Positions 8,758 to 16,785 of a stretch of 64,000 nucleotides of DNA are shown here, in pieces; the stretch's first letter is position 1; every line of letters begins with the position of its first letter. Both the position numbers and the translations under genes were made by a program. The notes beneath the pieces are model-generated. The model worked only from the letters and a program-made list of their open reading frames with translations, had not been told where the DNA came from and ran no database searches. The DNA lies in the NCBI RefSeq assembly GCF_026151655.1, contig NZ_JAMQPN010000001.1, forward strand, positions 682,001 to 746,000, given 5' to 3'. This stretch comes from Leptospira soteropolitanensis (lineage in GTDB: Bacteria > Spirochaetota > Leptospiria > Leptospirales > Leptospiraceae).

Positions 8758-10122
8758 CTATTTTTTAGGGAATTCAAAGCTAAAAATGGAGCCACCTTGG
8801 AGGTTGGGAGAAACCGAAACTTCACCCGAATGGAGCCTTGCAATGTGTTTGACTATGGAAAGGCCAAGGCCTGTGCCTCCCTCTTTTCTGGAACGGTTGG
8901 TATCCACGCGGAAAAAACGTTCAAATATTCGTTCGGCGTCCTCTGCAGAAATTCCGATTCCGTGATCGATGACTTGGATCTGATTTTTATCCTCTATAGA
9001 CGTTGCCTTAACAATGACACTCGAACCCTCTGGGCTATAGGCAGAGGCATTTGAGATTAGATTTACTAATAGATCTTCAAGGAGCAGACGGTCTGCTTTC
9101 ACGCGAAAATCAGTGGGAATGTCTAAAATTAAATTTTGTTTTTTTTGGGAATAAATCACACCCAGAGATTCGGACACATTTTTCATCAAATCATACAGAG
9201 AAAACTCTGTCAGATTTAAAACAGTTTTATGATTTTCCAACCTGGATACGGTTAACATATCTTCCACAATTCGGATGAGCCTGTCTGTATTTCGGAGAAT
9301 GGCATCTAAGAATTTTCTTTCATTCGAATCTTGTGGAAGTTTTAATTTATACTCTAAAGTTTCTGCATAACCTTTAATCGATGTTATGGGAGTTTTTAAT
9401 TCATGGGAAGCATTTTGGAAAAATTGTTCCCTAATGAGTTGGTTTTGTCTGTCCTCAGTGATATCTGATAACACACCGATGTACAATTGTATCATGGAAT
9501 CAGATTTGATTGGATAAATGCGAGCGGTGTAGAAATGTAGTCCGTCTTGGAACTCAGTTTTTCCTTCCACACCTTTTTGGATTTTTTCTGTAATAAAGTT
9601 TAAGAGTTCTTTGTTTTTGATTGAGGGAGTATATGCTTTGAATTGGGAATTTTTTTCTATTAAGGTATCTGATATATTGCGATTTAAGAACAGAAATTTT
9701 TCATTTCTATCGATGGCAAAGACACCTTCCTTTAGATTTTGTAGTAAATAATTAAACTTTTCTTTTTCAACAGTCAGGTCCAAAAATTGGACTTTCAGTC
9801 GTCTCGCCATTTCATTAATGGAAGATGTTAGTGTTGCAAGTTCTCTGATGTCAGGCGAAGATAGTTCAACACCAAAATCTCCTGCATTGATTTCTTTAGT
9901 TTTTTTCTCAACAGTTGCCAGCGGATCTGTGATTCGCATCGCGATGTTAGTTGAAATGTAGAAAGTACCGAAAATAGCAATTAAAACAAACCCAAACAAG
10001 ATAAGCGGTCGAACTGCGGGTACAACGAGATCATAAACATAAAAAACACCCAAGGCCAGGGTCAGTAAAACAAGTAAGAGACCCCAGTTGAGTAAAAGTA
10101 ATGTAGAAAAAAAACTACGCAT
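8758..10122 (-). CDS. PhoR-like sensor histidine kinase
   Basis: The 454 residues contain two membrane helices (about 8-30 and 37-57) with only a very short outside loop, a HAMP domain (about 57-110), a PAS-like domain (about 125-222), a HisKA dimerisation domain with the phospho-acceptor in NASHELKTP (His240), and an HATPase domain with N box near NLISNASAY, DHGIGIS and GGTGLGLSIVKH. The tiny periplasmic loop means the signal is probably sensed in the membrane, by the PAS domain, or through partner proteins, as in PhoR. It overlaps the upstream response regulator gene by 8 bases, so the two make a couple. A phosphate-sensing role is an inference from architecture; no pst or pho transport genes are nearby. 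Confidence 0.88.
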   Translation of the reverse strand: MRSFFSTLLLLNWGLLLVLLTLALGVFYVYDLVVPAVRPLILFGFVLIAIFGTFYISTNIAMRITDPLATVEKKTKEINAGDFGVELSSPDIRELATLTSSINEMARRLKVQFLDLTVEKEKFNYLLQNLKEGVFAIDRNEKFLFLNRNISDTLIEKNSQFKAYTPSIKNKELLNFITEKIQKGVEGKTEFQDGLHFYTARIYPIKSDSMIQLYIGVLSDITEDRQNQLIREQFFQNASHELKTPITSIKGYAETLEYKLKLPQDSNERKFLDAILRNTDRLIRIVEDMLTVSRLENHKTVLNLTEFSLYDLMKNVSESLGVIYSQKKQNLILDIPTDFRVKADRLLLEDLLVNLISNASAYSPEGSSVIVKATSIEDKNQIQVIDHGIGISAEDAERIFERFFRVDTNRSRKEGGTGLGLSIVKHIARLHSGEVSVSPNLQGGSIFSFEFPKK

Positions 10123-10789
10123 CTCGGAATCGGTAACCGACCCCGCGAATGGTTTCTAATCTTTCCTTTTCAGAAAGCAATTTGTCCCGAAGCCGTTTGA
10201 TATTTACGTCAACGGTTCTGTCTGTTACAAAAACATCTTTTCCCCAAATACGGTCCAGTAATTTGTCCCGAGAAAAAGCTACTCCAGGATTTCCTGCAAA
10301 TAGTTGCAAAAGTTTGAATTCGATTAAGGTAAGATCAATTTCTGTACCTTCCACAAAAACTTTATGTGCGGTAGGATTGATTTGGATTTTTCCTGTGGAG
10401 ATAGTGCCTTGGACTTCCCCGGTTGGATCAGTGGTTCTTCGTGTAACGGTCCTTACTCGGGCAACAAGTTCGCGAATATTAAATGGTTTACGAATGTAAT
10501 CATCAGCACCTAACTCAAGACCAAGGACAACGTCTGTTTCCCCTGTTTTTGCAGTTACCATCAAAATAGGAATGTTCGGGTATTTTTCTTTAATTCGTCT
10601 ACAAAGATCCATCCCACCAATCCCCGGTAACATCAAATCTAAGATGATACCATCCGGGAGGTGTTTTTCTAAACGTGGGAGGACTTCCATCCCATTATGA
10701 CAAACTTCGGTCTGGAATCCTTCTTCCTCTAAATGGAATTGGATGAGTCCTGCAATGTCTTCTTCGTCATCTACAATTAGTATTTTCAT
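10115..10789 (-). CDS. PhoB-like OmpR-family response regulator
   Basis: The 224-residue protein has a receiver domain (1-120) with the acidic pocket D7/D8, phospho-acceptor Asp51 in LILDLMLPG, Thr in MVTAK and Lys101 in IRKPF, followed by a winged-helix DNA-binding domain (about 125-222) ending in DRTVDVNIKRLRDKL and RGVGYRF. It is the partner of the overlapping kinase gene. The LDLMLPG receiver and PhoR-like kinase suggest a phosphate-type regulon, but the target genes cannot be told from this window. A 71-base gap separates it from the gene upstream, enough for its own promoter. Confidence 0.9.
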   Translation of the reverse strand: MKILIVDDEEDIAGLIQFHLEEEGFQTEVCHNGMEVLPRLEKHLPDGIILDLMLPGIGGMDLCRRIKEKYPNIPILMVTAKTGETDVVLGLELGADDYIRKPFNIRELVARVRTVTRRTTDPTGEVQGTISTGKIQINPTAHKVFVEGTEIDLTLIEFKLLQLFAGNPGVAFSRDKLLDRIWGKDVFVTDRTVDVNIKRLRDKLLSEKERLETIRGVGYRFRDA

Positions 10790-10860
10790 GAATTAATCCA
10801 AACGTAACAGGGATTCATTACAAAAAGAATACAAAATGATGACAAAGAATCGATATCTAT

Positions 10861-11286
10861 CTATTTTCCAAGCATCTGGTTGATGTCTCGGATCGCCTGG
10901 CGCTGCCTGAGTAACAAAAAACCCAGGAAACCAAAAAACAAAAAGAAGGCAAGGCCATAGACCCAAAGGAGGGATCGAAGGCGGGCCTGTTCTTTTTCGA
11001 TGGCTTGGATTTCTTCCAAGTGGGAGATGAGAAAATAAAAATGGTCTGCCTTAGGATAGGACTTTTTGATTTCTGTTCGGAGGTCTGACACAAGGACCTT
11101 TGAATCTTCTTTGGAAAGGGATTCGATGAGAGGAAGCGCCTTGTCTAAATCCATTTTTAAAAATTCATCCGCAGATGGCAAAGCTTCCGCAGAGAGAGAC
11201 ATGGCAAAACAGAAAACTGGGAGAATCAATAGACCTTTCACGAATACTTTAAACCTCTTCAAATCCAAGTTTCTCTTTCCATTCAT
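10861..11286 (-). CDS. small exported or membrane protein of unknown function
   Basis: I do not recognise this 141-residue protein. It has an N-terminal signal-like segment (about 15-33, ending SLSAEA), a charged helical middle (about 40-105) and a C-terminal membrane helix (about 108-126) followed by a basic tail. It is the last of the sigma-factor gene run and overlaps the preceding gene by 38 bases if the ATG at 11286 is used. A GTG at 11241, just after the stop of the preceding gene and behind a GAGG, is a plausible alternative start and would give a tidy signal peptide. The location suggests a membrane partner in the sigma factor's signalling chain; this is inference. Confidence 0.6.
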   Translation of the reverse strand: MNGKRNLDLKRFKVFVKGLLILPVFCFAMSLSAEALPSADEFLKMDLDKALPLIESLSKEDSKVLVSDLRTEIKKSYPKADHFYFLISHLEEIQAIEKEQARLRSLLWVYGLAFFLFFGFLGFLLLRQRQAIRDINQMLGK

Positions 11287-11608
11287 TCAGAAAAGGAATT
11301 CTTGTGTTGAGGAGTAAAAAGCCAAGGACAAGAGAATAAAAGCAGAAAAACAAACTAGAACTAATCAAAATGGGTAAAAGTATTCCCGTATTTTCGTTAT
11401 AAAAGACAGATAAAAAAATTGTCCCAATTGGGATCATAAATAATAGAAAGGAAAGCCCTACAGAGGAAAATAAATACTTGAGCGGTAATATTTGCCCTAA
11501 CACTCGAAAGCGGATAACAGCAGGTGCTTCTGAATTTTTTAAGAATGGGTCAGGATGTTTAAATACCGTCATATCCTTTGAGAACCTTTCTTTAACTTTT
11601 GATTTCAT
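11249..11608 (-). CDS. small two-helix membrane protein next to ECF sigma factor
   Basis: The 119-residue protein has a cytoplasmic-looking N-terminus of about 45 residues and two strongly hydrophobic segments (about 46-70 and 77-101), then a short charged tail. It starts 17 bases inside the 3' end of the sigma factor gene, which points to translational coupling. Its position is that of an anti-sigma factor, but no zinc-binding HxxxCxxC (ZAS) motif is visible, and the N-terminus is short for a classic anti-sigma domain. Function is unknown. Confidence 0.6.
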   Translation of the reverse strand: MKSKVKERFSKDMTVFKHPDPFLKNSEAPAVIRFRVLGQILPLKYLFSSVGLSFLLFMIPIGTIFLSVFYNENTGILLPILISSSLFFCFYSLVLGFLLLNTRIPFLNEWKEKLGFEEV

Positions 11609-12209
11609 GTGACCACCATTTCCTTAAAAGGTCCTTTCCTCGGGAAATATGACTTTTGATCGTACCAAGTTTTATATTGAGATCTGTTGCAATTTCTTTG
11701 AGAGGTTTGTTTTCAAAGTAATGAAGAAGAATCGGCATTTGATATGATTTCGGTAATTTGGAAATTAACGATCGAAGTGTATGATTTGTTTCTTCTTTAT
11801 CTAAAGTTTCAATAACGGAAGTTCTCTTTTTATCAGCAACAAAAGAGATGTCTTCTTGCCAATCAGCTAGCGGAAGTTTTTTCTTCTTAAAAACTTTTGT
11901 TAGGCGAAATCTTGCAATTTGAAACAACCAAGTTGAAAACTGAGATTCTCCTCGGAACTGGCTTAAGGATTCATAGGCTTTTAAAAATACTTCTTGAGTG
12001 AAGTCTTCTGCCTCTTCGTTTGTGAGGAAGGCTTTTTTTGCTTGGGAAAATACCATACCTTGGTATCTTTTCATGAGAACTTCGAATTGGGATACGTCTC
12101 CTCTAAGGACCGATTGGACAGATTTCCAATCTTCCTCGTTGCAGATGCGGTGTACCGAATCTACCGGTACATTTTGTAGAAGGTCAAGAGACCGAGTCCA
12201 ATTGCGAAT
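11592..12209 (-). CDS. ECF RNA polymerase sigma factor; start probably a non-ATG codon
   Basis: Region 2 (AEDFTQEVFLKAYESLSQF and STWLFQIARFRL) and region 4 (LPKSYQMPILLHYFENKPLKEIA followed by a helix-turn-helix) are clear. The first ATG is at 12074 and would give 160 residues, but the frame stays open upstream and reads VLRGDVSQFEVLMKRYQG, which is the normal start of region 2.1. The codons between 12074 and 12209 contain no ATG, GTG, TTG or CTG. The best candidate is ATT at 12209, 9 bases after a perfect AGGAGG (minus strand, 12224-12219), giving about 205 residues, a normal ECF length. The start would overlap the upstream gene by 49 bases. A sequencing error is the main alternative. Confidence 0.75.
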   Translation of the reverse strand: MRNWTRSLDLLQNVPVDSVHRICNEEDWKSVQSVLRGDVSQFEVLMKRYQGMVFSQAKKAFLTNEEAEDFTQEVFLKAYESLSQFRGESQFSTWLFQIARFRLTKVFKKKKLPLADWQEDISFVADKKRTSVIETLDKEETNHTLRSLISKLPKSYQMPILLHYFENKPLKEIATDLNIKLGTIKSHISRGKDLLRKWWSHEIKS

Positions 12210-12535
12210 GGGATTAACCCTCCTAACATCGCCATAGAACTTCCTAAGACGAGTATAAATACAAACGATAAAGCAAATCCAGTGAATGTCAACAAAAGAC
12301 CTAGGAAAAAGGAATACAATCTGATGTCAAAACTCCAAGGTTTGTATTGTCCTGATTGGATGAGAGCCATCTTTTGTTTATGCCACCACTGAAACAGAAA
12401 AAACAAAAGTGTGGTGCCAAAAATAATCCCCACATTGGGAACTAAGTATAGAACTAAACGGTAAGGGTCGGATCCACCCCTCTCCTGAATATTTGTTAAT
12501 ATAGTTAAAATGGTTTCATATTGCTCCGGAGTCAC
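12161..12535 (-). CDS. small membrane protein upstream of the sigma factor (DUF6249-like)
   Basis: The 124-residue protein has an N-terminal hydrophilic helix, then about three membrane segments (about 26-48, 72-95 and 98-120), with a WWHKQKMALIQSG linker in between. This layout, with a short cytoplasmic loop after the first helix, recalls the DUF6249-type proteins often found next to ECF sigma factor genes, but I am not certain of that assignment. Its start overlaps the stop of the DUF1577-like gene by four bases. The AGGAGG proposed as the ribosome site of the sigma factor lies inside its coding sequence. Confidence 0.65.
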   Translation of the reverse strand: MTPEQYETILTILTNIQERGGSDPYRLVLYLVPNVGIIFGTTLLFFLFQWWHKQKMALIQSGQYKPWSFDIRLYSFFLGLLLTFTGFALSFVFILVLGSSMAMLGGLIPFAIGLGLLTFYKMYR

Positions 12536-13704
12536 GAAACAGCCTCTCCAATTAAATTTGATGCATAAGCGCTAAGATAAGACATTCCCTCTGGTTTGTC
12601 ACACTGGAAAATTTGAACACCTATGTTTGTTGTATCAGAATCTCCTTTTATTATGCTTCTCAGACTTCCATAAAATGTATAGGGAGAAGAATTGATTACT
12701 AACTGGAAAGAGACGGGAGACCCTACAATTCTGTTTTCGATGTCTGTTCCTGGGGGGAAAGTAATTCCCATACCTCTTCCATCTTCGCTAATATCTCTAA
12801 CGGGTGTTGTGCGAATTAAGGTTTCCCATTCTTTTGCGTATGCAAATTCTAATTGAAATACAAATTCTTCTGCTTTTTGGTCTAAAAAATTAAGTAAAGG
12901 GCCAATACCCTCCTGCCCTTCGATATCCGATTGTAATATAGGATTTCCTAGGTCGGGGAGATTGCTGATAATTTCAAAATAACCGAGTAAAACCTTCCCC
13001 TTGGAGAAGATAGGAAATATGAGTGTGGATTTTACATTATTTACGAGGAGAGAATCCAAATAGGAACGGATGTATATTTCGCTTAACTTTTTGGGGCTAA
13101 AAAATCCTCTATCAGTATAAAAAATTCTTTTATTCGCATCACGCACGTAATATGGAGCTTTGGATGTTGCAAGAGCTTCCATAAGTTGTGTGTCTACCGC
13201 ATAGTAGAATCCAATCTGAATTTTTTTAATAAAATAACCGTAGTTGGCTAAGATTTGTTCCAAATGAATTTGCCATTGGTTTAAGATTTGATTGATGATG
13301 GAAGTTTTTCCATAAATAGAAATGACAGTTCCTAAATCTGCTGTTTGGGCCATTTTGAATTCATAAGCAGATATATCTTCAATGGAAGCTCGTTTAGCAG
13401 ATCGTTCCAATGGTTCAATGAGAATTTCGTAAACCTGAAGTAAATCATCTTGGTAGGGATTGACTGGTTTTACGCGAAGCTCTACACGATTGTCTTTGAG
13501 AACACAAACTAAAGATTTTGGTTTGGAAACAATTGGTTCTGTAGCAGCGATTGTAATATGAACCGACTGAAGGATATCCTTTACTGCGACAGGATTTTGA
13601 AGAGTAAACTTTTGTTTGGTATCCTTATCTTGGAGAACCGTTGTAGTCAGTTTGGAAACGATTCCCAAAACAGTTCTTTGGTCAGTCAGTCTGTATTTTT
13701 TCAT
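12532..13704 (-). CDS. DUF1577-like protein with PilZ-like C-terminus
   Basis: The 390-residue soluble protein resembles the DUF1577 family known from leptospires. The C-terminal third carries the pattern IRTTPVRDISEDGRGMGI, which is like the RxxxR...DxSxxG c-di-GMP binding pattern of PilZ domains, although only part of it is present. The N-terminal two-thirds (about 1-290) has no enzyme motif that I recognise. It heads the run of genes leading to the ECF sigma factor and is transcribed divergently from the exported protein gene at 13717, only 12 bases away. A c-di-GMP role is an inference. Confidence 0.65.
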   Translation of the reverse strand: MKKYRLTDQRTVLGIVSKLTTTVLQDKDTKQKFTLQNPVAVKDILQSVHITIAATEPIVSKPKSLVCVLKDNRVELRVKPVNPYQDDLLQVYEILIEPLERSAKRASIEDISAYEFKMAQTADLGTVISIYGKTSIINQILNQWQIHLEQILANYGYFIKKIQIGFYYAVDTQLMEALATSKAPYYVRDANKRIFYTDRGFFSPKKLSEIYIRSYLDSLLVNNVKSTLIFPIFSKGKVLLGYFEIISNLPDLGNPILQSDIEGQEGIGPLLNFLDQKAEEFVFQLEFAYAKEWETLIRTTPVRDISEDGRGMGITFPPGTDIENRIVGSPVSFQLVINSSPYTFYGSLRSIIKGDSDTTNIGVQIFQCDKPEGMSYLSAYASNLIGEAVS

Positions 13705-13716
13705 GGTCTAAACAGT

Positions 13717-14448
13717 ATGATACGTAAAATCCTAATTTTTGCCATAGTTTTTCCATCTTTTTTCCCGTTATGGGCAGAAAAACCGAAATACCAATACTTC
13801 GGAAAAGCATACGATCTTAGTACTGGTAAGTATATTTATTCAGACAATCATAAAGAATATTATAATAATGGAAAGCATATCTATTCAGACATCCAATACA
13901 AAGACGCAGAAGGTAAGGTTTTTGGCACCAAACATATTGAGTTCGATAAAAACTCAGAAGTACCCACTTTTAAAACCGAAGACTTTCGGGATGGTTATAT
14001 TGAAGGGGCTGAAGTAAAGGGAAAGTCCGTTCGTTTATTTTCCAAACGCAAAAAAGAAGATCCACTTTCTGAAAGAACCTATACTCCCAAGTCCCCTGCC
14101 GTGATGGATGGCGGATTCGATTATTTTGTTAGAAACAATTGGGAGCTTTTATCGAAAGGGGAAAGAATGTCTTTTCATTTCCTTGCTCCCATTCAGTTGG
14201 ATGACTATAAGTTTGCTGCTGAAAAGATTAGGGATGGAGAATGGAAGGGAAGGCCTGCACTTTATTTACGACTAGAGGTTGATAATTTTCTTTTGAAACA
14301 AGTTGTGAAACCGTTTCTTCTAGTTTATGATGTAAAAACACGGAGAATTTTACAGTTTGAAGGACTTTCTAATATCAACGATGAAAATGGGAAAAGTTTG
14401 AAAGTAAAAATTGTATATGATTATCCCAAGGATGTTTTGGAACCTTGA
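13717..14448 (+). CDS. exported protein of unknown function
   Basis: I chose the ATG at 13717 because it is followed at once by a signal peptide ([20 protein letters not shown], cleavage after residue 20), while the longer open frame upstream would run antisense through the neighbouring gene. The mature protein of about 220 residues is rich in aromatic and charged residues, with a repeated [16 protein letters not shown] / [11 protein letters not shown] pattern near its N-terminus. No cysteine suggests a lipoprotein. It is probably periplasmic. The stop codon overlaps the TTG start of aat, so both may be translated from one transcript. Function unknown. Confidence 0.75.
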   Translation: MIRKILIFAIVFPSFFPLWAEKPKYQYFGKAYDLSTGKYIYSDNHKEYYNNGKHIYSDIQYKDAEGKVFGTKHIEFDKNSEVPTFKTEDFRDGYIEGAEVKGKSVRLFSKRKKEDPLSERTYTPKSPAVMDGGFDYFVRNNWELLSKGERMSFHFLAPIQLDDYKFAAEKIRDGEWKGRPALYLRLEVDNFLLKQVVKPFLLVYDVKTRRILQFEGLSNINDENGKSLKVKIVYDYPKDVLEP

Positions 14449-15110
14449 CACAAAGGACTTTTGACCAATTTTTTAAAAATCCAAGGACTTGGAAGGAAGA
14501 CCTTGTGGCAGTAGGTGGAGATTTCTCCACCGATCGCTTGTTATATGCATATCAACATGGTATTTTTCCTTGGTCAGAAGATCCCGTTCGGTGGTATTGT
14601 TTAGATCCGCGTGCCATTTTTGATTTAAAAAGAGTCCATTTTTCCAAAACCGTTCAAAGAAAGGTAAAACAAAAAAAGTTTCGTATCAGTTTTAACGAAG
14701 CTTTTTCGATTGTGATGCAAGGTTGTTCCTATAGAGAAAAAGATAATACATGGATCACTCCCGGATTTATCGATGGTTATGAAGAATTACATCGGTTGGG
14801 TTGGGCACATTCAGTAGAAGTTTGGAATGCAGAAGATGTTTTAGTTGGTGGGGTCTATGGAGTTGCAATCGGAAAGTTTTTTGCCGGTGAAAGTATGTTT
14901 TCCTTTGAATCCGATGCAGGAAAGGTGGGACTTTTTCATTTGTTTGAAAAATTAAATCAGTCCCAATTCGAACTATTTGACACCCAACAACTGAATCATG
15001 TGACTTGGCAATTGGGTGCTTATGAAATTCCCAAACTTTCTTATTTGGATCGATTGGAACGCGCATTGGGTGATTGTGAACCTTGGATCATTCCAACTTC
15101 ACTCGACTAA
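14445..15110 (+). CDS. aat: leucyl/phenylalanyl-tRNA-protein transferase
   Basis: The 221-residue protein matches Aat, which adds leucine or phenylalanine to proteins with N-terminal Lys or Arg and so marks them for ClpAP. Typical segments are [24 protein letters not shown] near the N-terminus (quoted in part), [35 protein letters not shown] (in part), [21 protein letters not shown] (in part) and [15 protein letters not shown]. The start is a TTG at 14445 whose last two bases belong to the TGA of the preceding gene. The 3' end overlaps the converging lipoprotein gene by about 23 bases. Confidence 0.93.
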   Translation: MTQRTFDQFFKNPRTWKEDLVAVGGDFSTDRLLYAYQHGIFPWSEDPVRWYCLDPRAIFDLKRVHFSKTVQRKVKQKKFRISFNEAFSIVMQGCSYREKDNTWITPGFIDGYEELHRLGWAHSVEVWNAEDVLVGGVYGVAIGKFFAGESMFSFESDAGKVGLFHLFEKLNQSQFELFDTQQLNHVTWQLGAYEIPKLSYLDRLERALGDCEPWIIPTSLD

Positions 15111-15678
15111 ATTCATCCAATTCTACTTTCCATAATTTTTGAATCTCCCCTGTCACATTTTCCCATTCCTTTTCACCTAACTTAGGAGCACGATAAGGAT
15201 CAAAATTAGGATGATCCTCCCAAAAAAGGTCCAAATCGGATTTAGGAATGGTGGTCCTAAAAATTTCTGCTTCTTGGATTTCTGCATCAGGATTGTTTTC
15301 ACCCTGAATGAAAAAAGGTTTGGAAAGACTTAAAGAAAGTCTGTGGAACTGGTGGAGTGCCAAGGCATAACTGATACGAAGTAACACCAAACTATGGTAT
15401 TCGGTATTCGTTTTCCGGTAGTCGGAAGCATCATTGAAAGTGAGTGCTGAATTACTTCCATAGGTGATCTGTGCTTCGTGTTTTTGGTCTTTATCTAATT
15501 CTGTTTCGAAGCGTTTGAATTCTTGTCCTAAAATTTTTGGTAAAACCACATTAGCAAAGTTATTTAGATTATTTTGGTTCCCATCCCGAAGAGAAGTCAC
15601 CTCTTGTTTAGAAACATCTTTCGGTTGGCAACCATAGAACAAAACAGCAGTTACAAGTATATTGAGAACAAGTTTCAT
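15088..15678 (-). CDS. putative lipoprotein of unknown function
   Basis: I chose the ATG at 15678 over an upstream TTG because it gives a clean signal peptide: [17 protein letters not shown] with the lipid-attachment cysteine at residue 17 and a relaxed spirochaete-type lipobox. The mature part (about 180 residues) is acidic and hydrophilic with no motif that I recognise. The start lies one base after the stop of the Mpo1-like gene, so the two are probably co-transcribed. Its 3' end overlaps aat on the other strand. Location is probably a membrane-anchored periplasmic or surface lipoprotein. Confidence 0.7.
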   Translation of the reverse strand: MKLVLNILVTAVLFYGCQPKDVSKQEVTSLRDGNQNNLNNFANVVLPKILGQEFKRFETELDKDQKHEAQITYGSNSALTFNDASDYRKTNTEYHSLVLLRISYALALHQFHRLSLSLSKPFFIQGENNPDAEIQEAEIFRTTIPKSDLDLFWEDHPNFDPYRAPKLGEKEWENVTGEIQKLWKVELDEFSRVKLE

Positions 15679-15679
15679 C

Positions 15680-16015
15680 TTAGCTCTTATTTGACTTAAT
15701 TTTGGCAAATTCTACATCAATGCGACCTGTCAGCATTTTGAAATACATGATCCAATCAGAGATAAAAGAATAAAATGGATAGGTAAAGGTGGCAGGACGG
15801 TTCCTTTCGACAAAAAAGTGTCCGATCCATGCGAAGAAATACCCACTAACAAGAGCAAAGGCTAAGATATAGAATTTACCTGTGGATAAAAATCCAAGGA
15901 TACATCCTAAGGCTAGACTTGATCCAATAAAATGAAGAGCTCGATTGAACGGGTGGCTATGTTCCTCTAAGTAAAATGGGAAAAAATCTTTGAGTGTTTG
16001 GTATTTCTTTTCCAT
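15680..16015 (-). CDS. DUF962/Mpo1-like membrane protein
   Basis: The ATG at 16015 is preferred because AAGGAG lies 7 bases upstream; an earlier ATG in frame has no such site. The 111-residue protein has the family pattern YLEEHSHPFNRALHFIGS near the N-terminus, a pair of membrane segments, GHFFVERNRPATFTYPFYS and a conserved tail. Yeast Mpo1 is an iron-dependent dioxygenase that removes one carbon from 2-hydroxy fatty acids; bacterial members share the histidines but are less studied. The His residues at the membrane edge fit metal binding. The function in this organism is inferred from family. Confidence 0.8.
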   Translation of the reverse strand: MEKKYQTLKDFFPFYLEEHSHPFNRALHFIGSSLALGCILGFLSTGKFYILAFALVSGYFFAWIGHFFVERNRPATFTYPFYSFISDWIMYFKMLTGRIDVEFAKIKSNKS

Positions 16016-16229
16016 ACAAGTCTCCTTACACTTGATCATAATCAATTATTGATCTTTGCCAAGACAAAAATGATTCTAATCTTAGAGTTTGTCCCTAGAT
16101 TTTTCGTCTATATTCGATAATTCTGATATGATTTTAAAATTGTGTTGCACGTTAGTGGGTACTGCCTAATTTGCATTAACATTTAGAATCTAACAGAGAG
16201 TTAAATTTAGCAAGAAAGTAGGAGAATGT

Positions 16230-16517
16230 ATGAAACCTAAATCGATTAAACCGGATGAGCTTAGTAAGATTTTTGCCGAACTTAAAAAAGGTGATGAATC
16301 TGCCATCGGTAGTTATTTAGTCAAAGGGGTTCGCCTTCAAATCAGTAAATACAATCTTTCCGGTGCCGAGCGAGTTCAGTTGTTATACAAACGAAGAAGA
16401 GCCCAAGGAATGTGTATTGTATGCGGAAAAAAAGTTACAAAGAAAAATCCATCTACAGACCAACTCTATAGATTGTGCGAAGAACACCGTAACAAGATCG
16501 ATAAAGGTACGAAATAA
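16230..16517 (+). CDS. small zinc-finger-like basic protein
   Basis: The 95-residue protein is basic and begins behind a strong ribosome site (AGTAGGAGAATGT before the ATG). Residues about 62-86 hold CIVCGKKV, a spacer, and CEEH, a CxxC...CxxH pattern that could bind one zinc ion. The rest is helical and charged. I do not recognise a named family; similar small zinc-ribbon proteins are found in leptospires. The gene stands alone with a 214-base gap upstream, room for its own promoter, and converges on the DUF1289 gene. DNA or RNA binding would be a reasonable guess from charge and zinc motif, no more. Confidence 0.75.
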   Translation: MKPKSIKPDELSKIFAELKKGDESAIGSYLVKGVRLQISKYNLSGAERVQLLYKRRRAQGMCIVCGKKVTKKNPSTDQLYRLCEEHRNKIDKGTK

Positions 16518-16522
16518 CCAAT

Positions 16523-16699
16523 TTACCTGTGAGAGTCTCCCGCCTTTCTTTGCGGGAGCTCACTCCAAACTTTTTCTCTCTCTTCTTCGCTCATCTTAGA
16601 CCAATTCCCAATTTCTTCAATAGTTCGGAAACATCCTGCACAGAGCCCTGAATCCGGGTCCATCATACAGACTTTGGTACAAGGCGATTTTAGTGACAT
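16523..16699 (-). CDS. DUF1289-family small iron-sulfur-like protein
   Basis: This 58-residue gene is short but convincing. It begins MSLKSPCTKVCMMDPDSG and carries four cysteines at 7, 11, 20 and 23 (Cx3Cx8Cx2C), then FRTIEEIGNWSKMSEEER, exactly the layout of the DUF1289 family (a YdhL-like group). The cysteines probably bind a metal or an iron-sulfur cluster. Function is not established. The 3' end contains the hairpin at 16537-16558 and converges on the zinc-finger-like gene. Confidence 0.85.
   Translation of the reverse strand: MSLKSPCTKVCMMDPDSGLCAGCFRTIEEIGNWSKMSEEEREKVWSELPQRKAGDSHR
16537..16558. terminator. hairpin between convergent small genes
   Basis: CTCCCGC and GCGGGAG form a perfect 7-bp G+C-rich stem around an 8-base CTTTCTTT loop. 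It begins 20 bases after the stop of the plus-strand zinc-finger-like gene and is inside the last codons of the minus-strand DUF1289 gene. A long T-run does not follow on the plus strand, so it is only a candidate terminator. Confidence 0.45.
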
Positions 16700-16733
16700 A
16701 GGCCTGAAAATAGTAAATTTTTATAAATTTTCC

Positions 16734-16760
16734 TAAGCTAGTTTCGGAATCCGTCGATCC
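16734..16760 (+). promoter_or_regulatory. possible sigma-28-like promoter for the flagellar operon
   Basis: TAAGCTAG and GTCGATCC are separated by 11 bases, the spacing of sigma-28 promoters (consensus TAAAGTTT-N11-GCCGATAA). The matches are about 4 of 8 and 5 of 8, so this is weak. It lies 25 bases before the flgN start, and no better promoter was seen there. Confidence 0.25.
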
Positions 16761-16785
16761 TTCCCATAAGGGAAAAGGAATTCGC

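Noticed and set aside
15088..15110. Overlap of aat and the lipoprotein gene as a sign of misannotation
   Set aside because: Both genes have independent support and a short tail-to-tail overlap is common in compact genomes.
16034..16054. Imperfect A+T-rich palindrome before the Mpo1-like gene, resembling a Fur/PerR-type box
   Set aside because: Only the outer GATCA...TGATC arms pair; the centre does not fit a known consensus, and A+T-rich chance matches are common here.
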